Below are positions 51,115-60,128 of a stretch of 64,000 nucleotides of DNA, in pieces. Numbering within the stretch: position 1 is the first letter of the stretch; each line of letters begins with the position of its first letter. The notes beneath the pieces were generated by a model. That model was not told the origin of the DNA and did no database searches. It saw nothing but the letters and a program-made list of their open reading frames with translations. The stretch is from SVTX01 sp045588675 (GTDB lineage: Bacteria > Bacillota > Clostridia > Oscillospirales > CAG-272): the NCBI GenBank assembly GCA_045588675.1, contig JAZNER010000071.1, positions 1 through 64,000 on the forward strand. The letters run 5' to 3'. A program made the position numbers and the translations under genes.

Positions 51115-52950
51115 ATGGCACAAAACAGATATGTAGGCGATTATCCCGTAATAGGCATTCGTCCTATCGTTGACGGAAGACGCGGCCCGCAGATGATGCG
51201 CGAATCGCTTGAGCCTCTCGTATGGGCAATGGCTGAGTCAGCTAAGAAGCTCTTTGAAGAAAACCTCTTCTACTCTAACGGCGAGCCTGTAAAGGTAGTT
51301 ATGGCAGACACCTGTATCGGTCGTGTTCCCGAGGCAGCGGCTTGCGCTAACAAGTTTAAAAAAGAGGGCGTTTCTATAACTCTTTCCGTTACTCCATGCT
51401 GGTGCTACGGCTCGGAAACAATGGATATGGATCCTCACACAATAAAGGGTGTTTGGGGCTTTAACGGAACAGAAAGGCCCGGTGCGGTTTACTTGGCAGC
51501 AGTTCTTGCAGGTCACGCTCAAAAAGGACTTCCCGCGTTTGGCATTTACGGACACGAGGTGCAGGACAGAGATCAGGTTGACGGAATTCCCGAGGATGTA
51601 AAGGAAAAGCTCCTCCGCTTTGGCCGTGCGGCTGTTGCTGTTGCAACTATGAGAGGAAAATCCTATCTCCAGATAGGTTCTCAGTGCATGGGTATCGCAG
51701 GCTCTATTATGGATCAGGCTATGCTCGAAGAGTACTTCGGCATGAGAGTTGAGTCTGTTGACGAGGTTGAGATCCTTCGCCGAATGGAAGAGGGTATCTA
51801 CTGCGAGGAAGATTTCCAAAAGGCTCTTGCATGGACCAAGGAGCACTGCAAGGAAGGCAGAGATGACAACCCCGAAGAGGTTGAGTTCCTCGGCGAAAAG
51901 GTTAAAATTAAGTTCACTCCCGAAGAAAAAGAAAAGCAGTGGGAATTCACTGTTAAAATGTACTGCATAATCAAGGACCTTATGGGAGGCAATCCCCGTC
52001 TTTCCGATAAGTTCGAGGAAGAAAAGGTTGGACATAATGCAATCGCAGGTGGCTTCCAGGGTCAAAGACAATGGACAGACCATTGGCCTAACTGTGACTA
52101 CCCCGAGGCACTTCTCTCCTCTACATTTGACTATGAGGGCGCTCGCGAGCCATACACATTGGCTACCGAAAACGACATTCTCAACGGTATAAGTATGCTT
52201 ATGATGAGACTCCTTACTCACCGCGCTCAGATTTTCGCTGACGTTCGTACATATTGGTCAGGCGAAGCTACCGAGAGAGTTACAGGCTACAAGCTTGAAG
52301 GCAAGGCAGCTGAATCTAACGGTATTATCCACCTTCTCAACTCCGGTGCGGCTTGTCTTGACGCTTGCGGCGAATGCACAGACGAGAACGGCAACGCTAT
52401 TATGAAGCGTTGGTGGGAGGTTACCGACGAGGACATCAAGAAGATGACCGATGCAACCGTTTGGTGCGAAGCAGGTCAGGATAACTTCCGCGGCGGCGGA
52501 TTCTCCAGCCACTACACAACAAGAGCCGAAATGCCTTGTACAATGATAAGACTTAATCTTGTTAAGGGACTTGGCCCTGTTCTTCAGATTGCTGAAGGCT
52601 GGACAGTTAATCTCCCCGACGAGGTTTCGGACGCGCTTATGGAAAGAACTAACCCCACTTGGCCTTGCACTTGGTTTGCTCCTCGTTGCGACGGCAAGGA
52701 CGGCTCACCCTTCAAGACTGCTTACGAGGTAATGCAGAACTGGGGTGCAAACCACGGCGCTATTTCCTACGGACACGTCGGCGCAGACCTTATCACAATG
52801 TGCTCAATGCTCCGTATCCCCGTATGTATGCATAACGTTCCCGAGGACGATATCTACCGTCCTGCTGCTTGGAACGCATTCGGTATGGATAAGGAAGGAC
52901 AGGACTACCGCGCTTGCGCAACCTACGGTCCTCTCTACAAGAGTATGTAA
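51115..52950 (+). CDS. fucI: L-fucose isomerase
   Basis: 611 residues. Converts L-fucose to L-fuculose with Mn2+. VIGIRPIVDGRRGPQMMRESLE at the start, VTPCWCYGSETMDM, GIYGHEVQDRDQ, the metal Glu/Asp region DACGECTDENG and a late GANHGAISYGHVGADL with the metal His are all in order. AGGAGG 6-9 nt upstream. Fuculokinase and fuculose-1-phosphate aldolase are not in the window. Codon use shows high expression. Confidence 0.95.
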   Translation: MAQNRYVGDYPVIGIRPIVDGRRGPQMMRESLEPLVWAMAESAKKLFEENLFYSNGEPVKVVMADTCIGRVPEAAACANKFKKEGVSITLSVTPCWCYGSETMDMDPHTIKGVWGFNGTERPGAVYLAAVLAGHAQKGLPAFGIYGHEVQDRDQVDGIPEDVKEKLLRFGRAAVAVATMRGKSYLQIGSQCMGIAGSIMDQAMLEEYFGMRVESVDEVEILRRMEEGIYCEEDFQKALAWTKEHCKEGRDDNPEEVEFLGEKVKIKFTPEEKEKQWEFTVKMYCIIKDLMGGNPRLSDKFEEEKVGHNAIAGGFQGQRQWTDHWPNCDYPEALLSSTFDYEGAREPYTLATENDILNGISMLMMRLLTHRAQIFADVRTYWSGEATERVTGYKLEGKAAESNGIIHLLNSGAACLDACGECTDENGNAIMKRWWEVTDEDIKKMTDATVWCEAGQDNFRGGGFSSHYTTRAEMPCTMIRLNLVKGLGPVLQIAEGWTVNLPDEVSDALMERTNPTWPCTWFAPRCDGKDGSPFKTAYEVMQNWGANHGAISYGHVGADLITMCSMLRIPVCMHNVPEDDIYRPAAWNAFGMDKEGQDYRACATYGPLYKSM

Positions 52951-52970
52951 TAGCTTTAATGCTCAAATAT

Positions 52971-53000
52971 AAAAGGGATGGTCATATGACCATCCCTTTT
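52971..53000. terminator. Perfect 30-bp palindrome terminator
   Basis: AAAAGGGATGGTCAT and its exact complement; A and T runs on both ends. It closes fucI and, from the other side, the SipW/TasA-type operon. Confidence 0.85.
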
Positions 53001-53067
53001 GTTGTCAAGGCTTCGAGCCTAAAAATATATATGTTTTGAAATCATTGATTCATAATAAGCATTTAAC

Positions 53068-53814
53068 CTATCCCAATTCATTCACTTCCGTCGGTTCTGT
53101 GTCGGTTGAAACCTCTTCGCTTGAATCAATTTCAGGTGCTGTGGTTTCGATTTCAGTATCACTTTCAGTAGTCGTTTCTTCGGTGGCGGTTTCTTCAGTA
53201 GTTGCTTCTTCAGTAGTTGCTTCTTCAGTAGCTGTTTCGGTAGTTATTCCTTCGGTAGCTGTTTCTTCTGCAGTCGATTCTTCCGGAGCTGTTACCGGCG
53301 TCGATTCTTCCATATTCAAATAGTATGTATCGTTCTTAAGTGTTCTTTCGGATTCGGCTTTACTTGAAACACCCCAACAAGTAATTATTTCTATTTCTTT
53401 ATCTTCGCTGAACCTCAGTGTAAAGGTAATAACATTTTTCCCCGGCAAGGTAGATACCTGCTCTGTATAACACGAAATATCATCTACAACAAAAACGCAA
53501 TATGCAGAATTTGCAGAACCGTCGGCTCTTATTGTAATCACATAGTCCTTATTTTTTTCAAAAGTATATTTCTCAATTATATTGGTATCTTCAGTTTCAC
53601 CGCTTTTTACGGTAACTGTCACATCGCAGTGTGCCGATTGAATATTATTTGCAGACGAAGATACATCCGCAAAAAACCACGCGAAGGTTGTCGAACAAAG
53701 AGCTATCATACAAAAGAGAATGCCAAAAACAGAAATCGTAATACTTTGCTTAAAAGCTTTGTCTGTCAAATTTTCTTTGTCGGAGCCAAATATTATATTT
53801 TTAATTTCTTTCAT
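53068..53814 (-). CDS. SipW-type signal protein with Thr/Glu/Ser-rich stalk
   Basis: 248 residues. A signal of about 48 residues ends with STTFAWFFADVSSSANNI, the TFAWF pattern of SipW-dependent exports. A beta-rich core of about 110 residues follows (CDVTVTVKSGETEDTNI to IITCWGVSSKAESERTL). Residues about 168-248 are a repetitive Thr/Glu/Ser/Ala stalk (units like TEEATTEETAT), probably extended. No LPxTG or membrane anchor. GGAGG before the ATG. Last gene of the operon. Role likely as a surface or fibre component (inference). Confidence 0.78.
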   Translation of the reverse strand: MKEIKNIIFGSDKENLTDKAFKQSITISVFGILFCMIALCSTTFAWFFADVSSSANNIQSAHCDVTVTVKSGETEDTNIIEKYTFEKNKDYVITIRADGSANSAYCVFVVDDISCYTEQVSTLPGKNVITFTLRFSEDKEIEIITCWGVSSKAESERTLKNDTYYLNMEESTPVTAPEESTAEETATEGITTETATEEATTEEATTEETATEETTTESDTEIETTAPEIDSSEEVSTDTEPTEVNELG

Positions 53815-53854
53815 ACGTTTAGCCTCCTTTCGTGAGGTGAAAAAATACTTTCAG

Positions 53855-53954
53855 CAATCAAAAGGTACAAACTTATTAACTGTTACTAACTGATTTATTT
53901 CTACTGAGAGCTTATGCCTTTTGATTGCCGCCTATCCCTCATGGGGAGGGATAG
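53855..53954 (-). promoter_or_regulatory. Two nested hairpins between two secreted-protein genes
   Basis: CAATCAAAAGG (53855-53865) with CCTTTTGATTG (53917-53927), and CTATCCCTC with GAGGGATAG (53932-53954). No T tract, so partial attenuation or mRNA processing is more likely than full termination. Confidence 0.5.
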
Positions 53955-53970
53955 GACAGACTTTTATTCT

Positions 53971-55728
53971 TTAGTTGTTTGGATAAACAACGGTTACACC
54001 GTCATAGGTCTTCAGACCGGAAACACCCTGTCCGCCACCAAACAACTGATCAAATACGATGAGTACATTATGCGACTCGTCAGTATTGTGGTTACAAGCG
54101 GAGAGATCAATACCGTCCGTGCCGGTACCTGCTTCAACACGTGCGTACTTGTATTCGCCGGGACCGTTATAACTACCAGCCCCAAGATCGGCATCTTCAC
54201 AATAATGATAGTTTACCCAATCACCATAGATAACCTTTACGTTTTCGCAAGTAACATAGCCAGTGGGATCAGCAACTCCATTCACACCGTCAACATGACC
54301 GATCAGCATACCACTGTAACGGTAGAGCCAGTACTGATAATTCGCTGCAACGTCATTGATTGCGTCAAGCTGGCAAGCAACGGTAATGTCCTTGAACGTT
54401 ACATTGTTACCGGCGTGAACCAAACCGACAACACCACCGAGGCGAACATCATAGGTGCCCCAAAGAGGACCGATAACGGTATCTTCATCAACTGCAATAT
54501 TGGTGAAAGAACAGTTACCATAGCACTCAGCTGCAACACCGCCGGCAGAGTTATTGTAAGCAATCAAAGTTGTATTGGAAATTATGATATCAGAGAATGT
54601 AGTATCAACAGCATTACCTACAACACCTGCTGCTTCATTTCTTCCGCTGGAGATGTATGCATCGGCAACAGTCACATTTTTAATGGTAGCACCATTGGTA
54701 TAAGCAAAGAGGCCATAATATTCGCCCTCATACTGCCATGCGTTAAGGTCGCTCTGCTCGTACATATTAGAAATTGTGTGTCCCTGACCGTCAAAAACGC
54801 CATTAAATGATTGACCGTTTGCAGAATGACCAATCGGATTGAATGGAATGGAAGCAAGGTCTATATCACTATCCAGTTTAATTGTTTTGCCTGCAAAATT
54901 ATTGCCGCCGTCTACAAGAGAAGCTAAGCCAGCAACGGCTTCCGCAGTGTTCAACGTAAACTCTGTATCTGTATCATTGTACCACGAGGTATCAGCGGTG
55001 CCGTCCCAAACATCAGCAGTTGCAAGTTCGGGATATGCAGCATCCTTATCATACTGGTTGCCGAAGCTATCGTTCTCATAAGTAAATTGAGTTGCAAGAA
55101 CATTGATGCCGAAGGTGATTGTGGGAATATCGGTGCCGTTGTGGTTAGCCTCGTTGCCAACGCTTTCAGCCATATCGACCTTTACGATCAGATACTTGGA
55201 AGTACCGGGCAGCAGCATTTCGTCAGCTCCAAGAACATTTGCGTTTTTAAAGGAAGCTGTATTGGTGTACTGCAATGTGCTTTCGTCGCCGAAAGCCACT
55301 CCAAGCAGAACATCGCCCATTGCCCCAGTATCCATAATAATCGAATCAACGGTAAGAATGTCTGAGAGAACGATATTAGCACCGTCTTTAGTCTTACCGA
55401 TGGTCTCGTTAACAATGTTCATATTGGCATTGTATTTCAAAGCCAAAGTACCATTGTTCTTAATACGGAGAGCGACTACCTCTGTGTGACCGGGCTCCCA
55501 AAGTCCCTTCTGGAACAGATCGGTTGCACCGTCAAGTTCGTTCCAGTTTTCACCGTCAAGCGTATACTCAACAACAATGTCAAGATTGCCTGCGGTAATC
55601 ACGTTGCTGCCGGAAGCAGCACTGTCTGTAAACCACGCGAACGTCGTGCTAAGCAGCATGGAAAAGCAAAGGAGCAGTGCCATGACGCTTGCAAGGAGTG
55701 CGCGCTTTGTGGATTTTGTGTTAGTCAT
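53971..55728 (-). CDS. SipW-dependent secreted protein with GLUG-like beta-helix domain, paralog C
   Basis: 585 residues. Signal 1-38 with STTFAWFTDSAASGSN; TasA-like beta domain about 42-215 (GNLDIVVEYTLDGE, LWEPGHTEVVALRIKNNG, ILVKVDM-type strand, NHNGTDIPTITF). A beta-helical part about 265-510 carries GQSFNGVFDGQGHTISNMYE and GLFAYTNGATIKNVTV, a GLUG-like pattern. The C-terminus has FDQLFGGGQGVSGLKT, shared with paralog A. Probably assembled outside the cell through the TasA-like part with the helix displayed (inference). Excellent AGGAGG site. Confidence 0.82.
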   Translation of the reverse strand: MTNTKSTKRALLASVMALLLCFSMLLSTTFAWFTDSAASGSNVITAGNLDIVVEYTLDGENWNELDGATDLFQKGLWEPGHTEVVALRIKNNGTLALKYNANMNIVNETIGKTKDGANIVLSDILTVDSIIMDTGAMGDVLLGVAFGDESTLQYTNTASFKNANVLGADEMLLPGTSKYLIVKVDMAESVGNEANHNGTDIPTITFGINVLATQFTYENDSFGNQYDKDAAYPELATADVWDGTADTSWYNDTDTEFTLNTAEAVAGLASLVDGGNNFAGKTIKLDSDIDLASIPFNPIGHSANGQSFNGVFDGQGHTISNMYEQSDLNAWQYEGEYYGLFAYTNGATIKNVTVADAYISSGRNEAAGVVGNAVDTTFSDIIISNTTLIAYNNSAGGVAAECYGNCSFTNIAVDEDTVIGPLWGTYDVRLGGVVGLVHAGNNVTFKDITVACQLDAINDVAANYQYWLYRYSGMLIGHVDGVNGVADPTGYVTCENVKVIYGDWVNYHYCEDADLGAGSYNGPGEYKYARVEAGTGTDGIDLSACNHNTDESHNVLIVFDQLFGGGQGVSGLKTYDGVTVVYPNN

Positions 55729-55760
55729 TTTGTTTAACCTCCTTTGAAGACAATCAGAGA

Positions 55761-57299
55761 TTAGCCCTTGCGGTAAACTTCAATGCCGTCAATATTGATG
55801 ATAGCAACACGACCCGAGTTCATCTTGCCGGTAGTACCATAGGAACCGTTATAGGTGGTGTTGTTAACATTGATCGTACCGCCAGAGCTGAACACCTGGA
55901 ATGCCAATGCGTTTGCATCGGAACCCGCGTAGACCTCACAGTTATTGATAGTCAAAGTAGCACCGCCTGCGACTGCAACAGCGTGAGACTTTTCTGCCTT
56001 GATAATGCAATTTTCGATAGTCATATCACCCATAGCATATACAGCAGGCTGCATGTTCTTGGTGTTTTTCGCAGTAATGGTAGCATCCTTAACAGAAGAA
56101 CCTTCGGGCAGAAGCAGACCGGTCGTTGCTTCAAAAGTACCACCGTTGATCTCTACGCTGAGATTGCTTCCATCATAATAAGAGCAATCCAATACATATC
56201 CGTTAGCTGCGGTGCTCGTATAATTAACATCATTCAGAACAATCTTGATTTCACCGTCACCGTCAGGCTTAATCAAAGTAGAACCTGCATCGTCAGAAAT
56301 GAAGCTACCGCCATTGATTTCGATAGTAGCATTCGCCCCTGCGGCAACATCGACCAATCCGTTCTTGCCCAGCTTAACTTCTTCGTCAGTTCCTTCGATT
56401 TTTACAGTAACATCGCTTCCAGAAGCTACGAAGAAAGCACTATCGAGGGCGGAGGCATCCATATCAAAACCGTTCAGATCAATCGTAACATTGTCGGCAA
56501 CAGCAATAGTTTCCGTCAAGGAAATGTCAGCCTCAAACTTTACGCTCTTACCCTCTGCAAGAGCATCGGAAAGACCTGCTGCATCAACCACAGGATACTC
56601 CGCGTCTGCATCATACTGATTACCGAAGCTATCATTTTCATAAGTAAACTGAGTAGCAAGAACATTGATACCGAAGTTGATGGTAGGAATGTCTGTACCA
56701 TTGTGGTTAGCTTCGTTAGCAACAGCTTCGTCCATATCAACCTTGATGATCAAATAGTGCTCTACACCGGGAGCAAGCTCAACATCACTGCGAAGAATGT
56801 TACCTGCTTTGAATGTAGCGGTATTTTCATAAGCCACGCTACTTTCACCGTTAAATGCAAGCATAAGTGCAATATCACCAACACCCATATCATCGTTAGC
56901 CTGCTGAACAAGAGTACTTACGGTAAGAATGTCTGAGAGAACGATATCAGCACCATCCTTAGTCTTACCGATGGTCTCGCTGGCAATGTTCATATTGGCA
57001 GCATATTTCAGAGCCAAAGAACCATTGTTGGTGATACGGAGAGCGACTACTTCTGTGTGACCGGGCTCCCAAAGTCCCTTCTGGAACAGATCGGTTGCAC
57101 CGTCAAGCTCCTTCCAGATTTCGCCGTCAAGCGTGTACTCGACAACAATGTCAAGGTTGCCTGCAGTGATTACATTGCTACCTGAAACAGCGCTATCTGT
57201 AAACCACGCGAACGTCGTCCCAAGCAGCATGGTAAAGCAAAGGAGCATTGCCGTGATGCTTGATAGAAGTGCGCGTTTTGTTGAATTTTTGTTAGTCAT
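55761..57299 (-). CDS. SipW-dependent secreted protein with parallel beta-helix, paralog B
   Basis: 512 residues. Signal 1-38 (GTTFAWFTDSAVSGSN), TasA-like domain to about 220, nearly identical in places to paralog C. The C-terminal half is a right-handed beta-helix of short rungs: DVTVKIEGTDEEVKLG, ATIEINGGSFISDD, LSVEINGGTFEATTG, DMTIENCIIKAE, ATLTINNCEVYAGS. Lacks the GGGQGV tail of paralogs A and C and ends IDGIEVYRKG. Follows paralog A by 122 bp with a small hairpin between. Confidence 0.82.
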   Translation of the reverse strand: MTNKNSTKRALLSSITAMLLCFTMLLGTTFAWFTDSAVSGSNVITAGNLDIVVEYTLDGEIWKELDGATDLFQKGLWEPGHTEVVALRITNNGSLALKYAANMNIASETIGKTKDGADIVLSDILTVSTLVQQANDDMGVGDIALMLAFNGESSVAYENTATFKAGNILRSDVELAPGVEHYLIIKVDMDEAVANEANHNGTDIPTINFGINVLATQFTYENDSFGNQYDADAEYPVVDAAGLSDALAEGKSVKFEADISLTETIAVADNVTIDLNGFDMDASALDSAFFVASGSDVTVKIEGTDEEVKLGKNGLVDVAAGANATIEINGGSFISDDAGSTLIKPDGDGEIKIVLNDVNYTSTAANGYVLDCSYYDGSNLSVEINGGTFEATTGLLLPEGSSVKDATITAKNTKNMQPAVYAMGDMTIENCIIKAEKSHAVAVAGGATLTINNCEVYAGSDANALAFQVFSSGGTINVNNTTYNGSYGTTGKMNSGRVAIINIDGIEVYRKG

Positions 57300-57347
57300 T
57301 TTTTATTACCTCCTTTTTGGCATATTTCTTTAGACTAACTATGTAAA

Positions 57348-57360
57348 GCGGTCTTTCCGC
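57348..57360 (-). repeat. Small hairpin in the A-B intergenic
   Basis: GCGG-TCTTT-CCGC, in a context (CTAACTAT..AAAGCGG) repeated at 59362-59374 as GCGG-TGTTG-CCGC. The two gaps are related in sequence, pointing to tandem duplication of gene plus leader. Confidence 0.55.
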
Positions 57361-57421
57361 ACTACATCAAATCAAGTTTGATTTGTTATTTCTTCGGGTA
57401 CATACCCGCTATTAACAGTGT

Positions 57422-59311
57422 TTATTTGTTGTTGTAAATAACTTTTACACCATCGTGTGTTGGAGATCCGTAAACACCTTGACCTCCTCCGTAAAGCTGG
57501 TCGAATGTACATTCAATAAAGTGATCCTCACCTGCGTTATGAACATGATTATCGTCGACAACTTCATTTCCGTTTGCATCAGTAGGATGTCCGTATCTAG
57601 GATTTGAATAAGCGCTGTTGCTGACACCGGCTTGAACTCTTACATAAGGCCAACTTGTTCCTGCAAACTCGCAGTAGGTGTAATTTGCCCATTCACCATA
57701 AGTAACGGTAACATTTTCGCAAGTCAGCTGAGGAGCATCTGCATATGTAGTGCCATCAACTACTACAGTCTTACCGGGATTGCCGATCAACATACCGCAA
57801 CGGCGGTATGCATACCACTGATACGAAGAGGTAACATCGTTGTACGCATCTATGCGGCAAGCAACATTACAATCTTTCATGTAAATCGTTGCACTTCCGC
57901 CTGCTCCGCCTATTATACCGCCAGTAGAGTTGTCAAAATCTCCCCACTGTGCTGCGATGGTGGTGGAAGCATCTACATCACAATTAATGTACTGATGGTT
58001 ACCGCTCGCCCAACCAACTATGCCTCCTGCATAGTACTGATAGTCTGCGCCTTTTGAGTTGCTTACTTTGATATTTTCAAATGTGCAATCTCCGTAAGCT
58101 GTGGCAGCAACGATACCAACTATAGCAGATTCACCCGAAATGTCAGCACCATCCATATTCAAATTCTTAATGGTGGCATCCTCAACCATTCCAAACAGAC
58201 CAAGGCCAAGATCTCCGTAGTAGTAACCGTTATTAAGCTCCCATGTGTTCTGGCTCAAATTCTTTATCGTATGGCCTTGACCGTCAAACGTACCGGTAAA
58301 TGCCTTGTCTTGTCTATACGAGCCTATGGGATCAAAGCATATATTATTAAGATCTACGTCCTCATCCAGCTTAACAGTTTTTCCTTCAAATGTTACGGGC
58401 AGAGTTATCTCTGATGACGCGTCAGCGGGAATAGCCGCTGTGCCGTCAACGAGGGCTGCAAGTCCTGCCAAGGCCTCTGCACTATACAGAGTAAATTCGG
58501 TTGCCTCTGGATTTTCTAAATACCAAGAAATATCAGCAGTGCCGTTCCAAATGTCAGGAAGCTCGGGATATGTAGCATCCTCGTCATAATCACTACCGAA
58601 GCTATCGCTTTCATATGCAAGCTGTGTAGCAACCGCGGTCAGAGTGAAATCGATCTGGGGAATATCTGTTCCGTTGTGATTTGCCTCGTTGGTAACCGTA
58701 GTGGGCATAGAGATCACAACAAGAACGTAAGCAGAACTGTAAGCGCCGTTTGTGGCGTCGTTAGCGGAGAAAGCAACACCGTTCTTGATTACGGCGATTT
58801 CATCCTTCAAGGAAGCTACACCAGAGTTAGCGGCGCTACCCCACGCAAAGCTATCAAGGCTCTCACGGGTGGTGTAGAAGTTGCTCTCCATTTCAGTGGA
58901 AGTGGTAGTCATATATTTAACTTGCAGATAATCGGAAAGGCTGAACTTTTCGCCTGCCTTGTTTGTCCCCTGTTTTTCGCTTGCAACATTTACGGCAAGG
59001 TCATAGCGGAAAGCAAGAGAACCGAGATTTTCAACCTTCAGCCATACAGCCTCGGTGTAGCCTGGCTCGTAAAGAGCATCTTTGCCGAAAAGAATTGTGC
59101 TTTCCGTTACTTCCGTCCATTCGGTGTTCTCTGCACCGTAGGGCTTATAAGACAGTTTCATATCCAGATTACCTGTCTTAATGATGTTGTTTCCGCTGGT
59201 TGCGGAATCTGTGAACCACGCGAACGTCGTCCCAAGCAGCATGGTAAAGCAAAGAAGCATCGCCATGACGCTTGAGAGTAGTGCGCGCTTTGTTTGTTTT
59301 GTTTTAGTCAT
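57422..59311 (-). CDS. SipW-dependent secreted protein with GLUG-like beta-helix domain, paralog A
   Basis: 629 residues. Signal 1-39 (GTTFAWFTDSATSGNN), TasA-like domain 40-235 (GNLDMKLSYKPYG, LYEPGYTEAVWLKVENLG, NHNGTDIPQIDFTL). Residues 270-530 contain LAGLAALVDG, VTFEGKTVKLDEDVDL, GTFDGQGHTIKNLS and GLFGMVEDATIKNLNMDG, the GLUG-like pattern. The tail has FDQLYGGGQGVYG at 603-615. First substrate gene after sipW. More diverged from B and C in the TasA-like part than they are from each other. Confidence 0.83.
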   Translation of the reverse strand: MTKTKQTKRALLSSVMAMLLCFTMLLGTTFAWFTDSATSGNNIIKTGNLDMKLSYKPYGAENTEWTEVTESTILFGKDALYEPGYTEAVWLKVENLGSLAFRYDLAVNVASEKQGTNKAGEKFSLSDYLQVKYMTTTSTEMESNFYTTRESLDSFAWGSAANSGVASLKDEIAVIKNGVAFSANDATNGAYSSAYVLVVISMPTTVTNEANHNGTDIPQIDFTLTAVATQLAYESDSFGSDYDEDATYPELPDIWNGTADISWYLENPEATEFTLYSAEALAGLAALVDGTAAIPADASSEITLPVTFEGKTVKLDEDVDLNNICFDPIGSYRQDKAFTGTFDGQGHTIKNLSQNTWELNNGYYYGDLGLGLFGMVEDATIKNLNMDGADISGESAIVGIVAATAYGDCTFENIKVSNSKGADYQYYAGGIVGWASGNHQYINCDVDASTTIAAQWGDFDNSTGGIIGGAGGSATIYMKDCNVACRIDAYNDVTSSYQWYAYRRCGMLIGNPGKTVVVDGTTYADAPQLTCENVTVTYGEWANYTYCEFAGTSWPYVRVQAGVSNSAYSNPRYGHPTDANGNEVVDDNHVHNAGEDHFIECTFDQLYGGGQGVYGSPTHDGVKVIYNNK

Positions 59312-59361
59312 TTTTTGTTACCTCCTTATTGGTGTGTTTCGCTAAACTAACTCTATATAAA

Positions 59362-59374
59362 GCGGTGTTGCCGC
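59362..59374 (-). repeat. Small hairpin between sipW and paralog A
   Basis: GCGG-TGTTG-CCGC, the counterpart of the hairpin at 57348-57360. Confidence 0.5.
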
Positions 59375-59386
59375 AATACGCTAAAA

Positions 59387-60118
59387 TTATGTTTGAGCCG
59401 TCGTATCGTCGGCACTGTTTTCGGTCGTTAGTGTGAAATTTGCTTCCCCGCCCTCTTTCTTGGCAAGCTGTGCTTTGAGCTCAAGCAGCTCAGCCATCAT
59501 ACGCTGACTTTCAGCGCGTTCTTCCTCGAGCTTTGCTCTTTCAGCCTTCATTTCTTCCATTTGTTCCTTTTTATATTTGCGGAACAGGCGAACACAATTA
59601 AGCCCCTGTGAAAGAATAAGAAGCAGAAAAGGAACGAGAATACAAAGAATATATCCGGGTGTTGTTTTAAGAAAAGCAAAAAACAATCCTACCTTTGGTA
59701 TTCTTCCCTGATATTTGCCAACGACATATTCATGTGTAACGATAGTTTCATCATCGGTATTTGTGGTCGTACCGTAGGTAATAAATCCCGGGTTGCCATA
59801 AACGTCGGTTGTAAGCTTTCTGATTTTGTGTGTTACCGTTTCTCCAAAGCTGTTCGGATCTTGTGACAAAAAGGTTATGATGTCGCCTTCCTTCAGCGTT
59901 GCAGGATCTACATTTTTGGATATTGCTATATCACCTGCATCAAAATCAGTTGCTGACATTGAGTCGGTTTGCACTATAAAAAATTTAAAACCAAATAAAT
60001 TTCTATCCGTTTGATTGAAGGTGTTTACCGAGAAAATGGTGAAAATCATCATTCCTACTGCTATTGCGACTATGGTCCATACCAACACGGCTTTTGCGAT
60101 CTGTAATGCTTTTTTCAT
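59387..60118 (-). CDS. sipW: SipW-type (ER-type, S26B) signal peptidase I
   Basis: 243 residues. Membrane helix about 8-30; IVQTDSMSATDFDAGDIAIS carries the nucleophile Ser53; ETVTHKI has His97 in the place where bacterial-type enzymes use Lys, which marks the ER/SipW type. A second helix is at about 150-175. The remaining 65 residues are a charged coiled coil (KKEQMEEMKAERAKLEEERA) not found in B. subtilis SipW. It should process the TFAWF signals of the four genes downstream. AGGAGG upstream; 10 bp from the TasA-like gene. Confidence 0.92.
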   Translation of the reverse strand: MKKALQIAKAVLVWTIVAIAVGMMIFTIFSVNTFNQTDRNLFGFKFFIVQTDSMSATDFDAGDIAISKNVDPATLKEGDIITFLSQDPNSFGETVTHKIRKLTTDVYGNPGFITYGTTTNTDDETIVTHEYVVGKYQGRIPKVGLFFAFLKTTPGYILCILVPFLLLILSQGLNCVRLFRKYKKEQMEEMKAERAKLEEERAESQRMMAELLELKAQLAKKEGGEANFTLTTENSADDTTAQT

Positions 60119-60128
60119 TCAGTCCTCC

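Noticed and set aside
51238..52221. 327-codon minus-strand frame inside fucI
   Set aside because: Antisense shadow of a highly biased, strongly expressed gene; no ribosome site and no recognisable protein.
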